Shown one piece after another: positions 60,852 through 64,000 of a DNA stretch of 64,000 nucleotides. How positions within the stretch are numbered: the stretch's first letter is position 1; every line of letters begins with the position of its first letter. A program made the translations under genes and the position numbers. Source of the stretch: Lachnospiraceae bacterium (GTDB taxonomy: Bacteria; Bacillota; Clostridia; Lachnospirales; Lachnospiraceae). The notes below the pieces were generated by a model. It saw nothing but the letters and a program-made list of their open reading frames with translations, made no database searches and was not told the DNA's origin. The stretch covers positions 62,001-126,000 of the forward strand of contig JAGASK010000052.1 in NCBI GenBank assembly GCA_017621815.1. Direction: 5' to 3'.

Positions 60852-62721
60852 CTAGCCACTCCTGAAACATCAGTATATACCAAATCTGAATTCTCCATTC
60901 GCCCCTGTCTGTAAAATCCGACCAGATTTTCCAGACCACATCAGGATTTAAAATTCCCTGCTGCTTTAGGGTCTTTCTGTCAATCAGGCTTTCCGCCCAC
61001 TCACGCAGCTGCGGCTCGCGAAGCCACTTCTCAATAGGAATACTGAAACCCTTTTTAGGCCGCTCCATCATTTCCTTCGGCACATAACGATAAAGCACAT
61101 CCCTCAGCACTTTTTTACCTGTCAAACCTTCTCTTTCATAATCAATGGGAAGGGTCCAGGCAAATTCAACTACATCCTTATCCAGCATGGGAACTCTGGT
61201 TTCCAGCGATACTGCCATAGCCGTCCTGTCTACCTTCACCAGAATATCGTCAGGATGATACATCAGCATATCCATCAGCATAATATTGTGATTGGTTTCT
61301 TTCAAATATTTAGGGTCATATTCACTGTATTTATAGCTGCAAGCCCTGTTATCCAGACTGATTTTTTTCGTGAGAGGGTCCGTTTCATAGGAACAAATAT
61401 ATAAATCAGAAGGTCCCTTCGCTCCGAGAAGTTTTCCTTTAATTCTGTAAATGGGCTTCTTTGCCAGCGGACTGTGAATTACCAACTCACTACAGGGTTT
61501 TCTGACAAAATACGGATATCCCTTCATCTTATTCCAGATGCGCTCTACGGATGAATAGGATGTATAACCGCAGAAAAGCTCATCGCCGCCGTCACCGCTT
61601 AAAGATACGGTTACATGTTCTCTTGTCATTTTACTCACAAGGTAAGTAGGAATCTGGGAAGAATCTGCAAAAGGCTCCCCAAACATATGAGCCAGATTTG
61701 GAATAACCGCCTTTGCATCCGCTTCCGTAATATAAAGCTCCGTATGCTCCGTTCCAAGGTGCTTTGCAATTTCTTTTGCATACACAGCTTCGTTATAATC
61801 CTTTTCTTCCATACCAATGGTAAAGCTCTTTACCCTGCCCTGATGAAGCGACTGCATCAAAGCAACCACCGTACTGGAATCAATTCCTGCCGAAAGAAAA
61901 GCTCCTACAGGAACATCTGCTACCATCTGCTCCGAAATAGATTCCTTCAACAGGCGTTCCAACTCGTCCGCCGCTTCCTTCTCCGTTCCCGTGAACAGAT
62001 GAGACTGACCTTTCCTTGCCACTTCCTTAATTGACCAGTAAGGCTCTATTTCAGCCGAATCCAAATTATTAAAAGGTAATTTAATTTTTAATATATTACC
62101 CGCTTCCAGCTTATAAATTCCTTCATAAATTGAATAGGGAGCAGGGATATACCCATGTATAAAGTATAAATCCAGAACAGCCGTATTTATGGGGTTGCAA
62201 AAACCGTCCAATGCTGCAATACAGCCAATATCAGAAGCAAACACAAAACTGTTATTCACTTGTCCGTAATAAAGAGGCTTTTCTCCGATTCTGTCCCTGA
62301 GAAGATATAACATCTGTTCTTTTTTATCATAAAGGGCAATGGCAAACATTCCCTTGCAAAGGGAAATTGCCTCTTTTACCCCATAGCTTTCAAAAGCTTC
62401 CAGCAAAACCTCCGTATCAGAGGTACCCCTGAATTCTTTTACCTTTCCCTCACCCAGCAGTTTTTTTGCAATTTTCTTATAATTATAGATTTCACCATTA
62501 TAAGAAATCACATACCGCCCGCTGTGGGAAGTCATAGGCTGTGCACCGTTTTCGGAAAGGTCAACAATGGAGAGTCTCCTGTGTCCCAAAGTCACCTGAC
62601 CGTCTTCGGAAAAGAAACTTCCGCCCGCATCCGGTCCTCTGTGGTACATTCTTTCCTTCATTTTTTCAATATTCTTTTTTTTGTCGCCATTAAAATTACA
62701 GAAACCTGCTATTCCGCACAT
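60826..62721 (-). CDS. asnB: AsnB-type glutamine-dependent amidotransferase
   Basis: 631 residues. An N-terminal glutaminase domain begins with the catalytic cysteine (MCGIAGF) and has RGPD and YNGEIYN. The C-terminal synthetase domain has the ATP loop SAGIDSS near residue 280 and SLSGDGGDELFCGY. AsnB proteins make asparagine; homologues in glycan loci amidate uronic acids. With a second AsnB-type protein just upstream (63827), a glycan role is likely here, but asparagine synthesis is not excluded. The last residues, REAILRH, are encoded by the arm of a palindromic repeat. Confidence 0.85.
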   Translation of the reverse strand: MCGIAGFCNFNGDKKKNIEKMKERMYHRGPDAGGSFFSEDGQVTLGHRRLSIVDLSENGAQPMTSHSGRYVISYNGEIYNYKKIAKKLLGEGKVKEFRGTSDTEVLLEAFESYGVKEAISLCKGMFAIALYDKKEQMLYLLRDRIGEKPLYYGQVNNSFVFASDIGCIAALDGFCNPINTAVLDLYFIHGYIPAPYSIYEGIYKLEAGNILKIKLPFNNLDSAEIEPYWSIKEVARKGQSHLFTGTEKEAADELERLLKESISEQMVADVPVGAFLSAGIDSSTVVALMQSLHQGRVKSFTIGMEEKDYNEAVYAKEIAKHLGTEHTELYITEADAKAVIPNLAHMFGEPFADSSQIPTYLVSKMTREHVTVSLSGDGGDELFCGYTSYSSVERIWNKMKGYPYFVRKPCSELVIHSPLAKKPIYRIKGKLLGAKGPSDLYICSYETDPLTKKISLDNRACSYKYSEYDPKYLKETNHNIMLMDMLMYHPDDILVKVDRTAMAVSLETRVPMLDKDVVEFAWTLPIDYEREGLTGKKVLRDVLYRYVPKEMMERPKKGFSIPIEKWLREPQLREWAESLIDRKTLKQQGILNPDVVWKIWSDFTDRGEWRIQIWYILMFQEWLAREAILRH

Positions 62722-63827
62722 TTTTTATCATCGCCTCCCAGAGAACAAAGAAATTCTTCCCATTCGCCGTAAACTTTTTCAGGTTTAAAAATATCACTTG
62801 TTTTCGCAGCATTTATCCCCAGTTTATCAGCCATTTGCAAGTCATTTAACACTTTTTGCAAGTTTTCTGTCATTTTGTCGATATTTCTGACTGGGGTCAA
62901 AATTCCATTATAACCATTTTGAATCAGGTCTGCCGGACCGCCGCAGGGGCAATCTGTGGCTATCACAGTCAATCCCATGAGCATTGCTTCAATCAATGTG
63001 TTAGGAACACCTTCCGTATTGGAAGAAAGGACAAAAACACGGGACTTATAAATAACATCTGCTACATTTTCCACACTTCCCGGCAGTAAAATCCTCTCCG
63101 ACAGCTCCAACCGGGAAGATAAATCAATCAATTTGCTCCGGCAGTCTCCGTCCCCGTAAATAATCAGCTTATAATCCGGAAATTCATGGGCGATCCGTGC
63201 AAACGCCCTGATAAGCATTTCATGATTCTTATTTTCGTCAGTCCTGCCTACAGCTACGATGGTTTTTTCTCTTTCTCCCTCAAACCGGGATCTGAAAAAT
63301 GCCCGGCTTACGGGATTTTTTAAAATCACGGCTTTTTTTCTTACCTTTTCAGGGAAAAAATCAAAACATCTCTTCGTCTGCAGTATAACACCGTCTGCCC
63401 CGGCAAACAGATGCCTTGCCATAAAACGCATCCAGGAATTATAATATTCCTCCGAAGGCTCTGCCCTTACGGAAACCGCTACAGGAATGTTCAAAAACCT
63501 CGAAGTAAGAATAGCCATCATATTATTCTTCCCAATAAATGAAAGGATAACATCCGGCTTTTCCTCTTTCCAGATCCCCCGCAGCTTTCCGAAACGCCGC
63601 TTAAAGTTTACCACCCTGCTTTTTGTGGTTTCTTCCTCTGTAATGTCCGATATAATACGTTTCACTTTATCGTTGAGCGGATATTCATTATCCCATTTAT
63701 ATTGTGTCACCATGGTAACACGATAGCCCTTATTCACAAAATAATCTGCCAGATTAACAAGCACCCTCTCTGCACCGCCCTTGGTTAAGGAACCGATTAA
63801 CATGGCAATATGCATCTGCTTTTTCAT
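62709..63827 (-). CDS. GT4 glycosyltransferase
   Basis: 372 residues with GSLTKGGAERVLVNLA at the start and VAVGRTDENKNHEMLIRAF plus SNTEGVPNTLIEAMLMGL in the donor half, the GT4 pattern. It overlaps asnB by 13 bases and the preceding AsnB-type gene by one (TAATG). Similar to the GT4 at 27559, so the same or a related sugar may be added. Sugar unknown. Confidence 0.83.
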   Translation of the reverse strand: MKKQMHIAMLIGSLTKGGAERVLVNLADYFVNKGYRVTMVTQYKWDNEYPLNDKVKRIISDITEEETTKSRVVNFKRRFGKLRGIWKEEKPDVILSFIGKNNMMAILTSRFLNIPVAVSVRAEPSEEYYNSWMRFMARHLFAGADGVILQTKRCFDFFPEKVRKKAVILKNPVSRAFFRSRFEGEREKTIVAVGRTDENKNHEMLIRAFARIAHEFPDYKLIIYGDGDCRSKLIDLSSRLELSERILLPGSVENVADVIYKSRVFVLSSNTEGVPNTLIEAMLMGLTVIATDCPCGGPADLIQNGYNGILTPVRNIDKMTENLQKVLNDLQMADKLGINAAKTSDIFKPEKVYGEWEEFLCSLGGDDKKCAE

Positions 63828-64000
63828 TACGAATTATCCTCACAGTAATAACGATACCATTGCTGAAAGGTAAAGAAAGACCATGACAGCTTAGAATAAT
63901 TAGCCCCGGTAGCCGGTCCTCCGTCCCCTGTCCGCATATAGTCTTCAATCATGGAAGCCACAAACTCAGCATTGAAAATCCCCTGCTTTTTCAGATAGTC
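63827..64000 (-). CDS. asnB: Partial AsnB-type amidotransferase (C-terminus only)
   Basis: The minus strand from the window edge reads 57 residues ending in FTFQQWYRYYCEDNS and a stop at 63827-63829. The end resembles the C-terminal tails of asparagine-synthase-type proteins, which finish in a similar FxxxxW motif, and the preceding DYLKKQGIFNAEFVASMIEDYM helix fits as well. The N-terminus is outside the window. It would be a second AsnB-type protein in the same operon. Confidence 0.6.
   Translation of the reverse strand, partial: DYLKKQGIFNAEFVASMIEDYMRTGDGGPATGANYSKLSWSFFTFQQWYRYYCEDNS

Overview
The window is one long cell-surface polysaccharide locus from a low-to-moderate GC Gram-positive anaerobe, most likely a member of the Lachnospiraceae or a close clostridial relative (inference). 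The reasons are strong AGGAGG-type ribosome binding sites, abundant ATGA/GTGA/TAATG gene overlaps, LicD and TagD-type phospho-decoration enzymes instead of LPS genes, and tandem Rpn-type genes of the kind common in that family. Almost everything reads on the minus strand, so transcription runs from high to low coordinates. No tRNA, rRNA, CRISPR array or canonical transposase was recognised.

Right block, 57699-64000 (minus): two asparagine-synthase-type amidotransferases (one cut by the window edge), a GT4, two GT11 fucosyltransferase-like proteins and a GT2. A REP-like palindromic repeat sits between asnB and the first GT11. Plus-strand island, 55143-57697: an MBOAT O-acyltransferase and a membrane-anchored SGNH-like partner, which together look like an extracytoplasmic O-acetylation module. 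They diverge from the main cluster at 54877-55142, where I see back-to-back promoters, a 14-bp palindrome and a 12-bp inverted repeat in the leader.

Main block, about 54876-16986 (minus, about 38 kb): an initiating polyprenyl-phosphate sugar transferase, a Wzx flippase, two Wzy-like polymerases and two PglK/MsbA-like ABC exporters. It also has many glycosyltransferases (GT2, GT4, GT11, GT17, GT26-GT4 fusion, GT-D/DUF1792, DUF5672, NodZ-like), a pyruvyltransferase, two acyltransferase-3 proteins, a radical SAM/SPASM protein, a GH88/GH105-like protein and several polytopic GT-C-like proteins. Having both Wzx/Wzy and ABC-flippase machinery suggests more than one glycan is assembled here.

Block 8915-15420 (minus, with a divergent plus-strand GT-C-like gene at 15500): an NDP-sugar epimerase, a polyprenyl-phosphate glycosyltransferase, an acyltransferase, a TagD-like cytidylyltransferase fused to a Gfo/Idh/MocA oxidoreductase, and a metallophosphoesterase fused to a glycerophosphodiester phosphodiesterase. 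The last two genes overlap and look like a make-and-break pair for a phospho-polyol decoration. Next, 5989-8785 holds two tandem Rpn-family genes. Each has its own promoter, a long related leader, octapeptide repeats and an internal start that could encode a short C-terminal protein.

Left block, 1-5875 (minus): a promoter at 5847-5875 drives two tandem LicD genes, a DUF115/MptE-like protein (candidate nonulosonate transferase), a NeuB-type synthase lacking the usual C-terminal SAF domain, and a NeuA-type CMP-transferase fused to a KdsC-like HAD phosphatase. A partial pyruvyltransferase-like gene lies at the window edge. The synthase, phosphatase and CMP-transferase activities together would make a complete route through a phosphorylated nonulosonic acid. 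The region below about 4.1 kb is visibly more AT-rich than the rest, which suggests separate acquisition.
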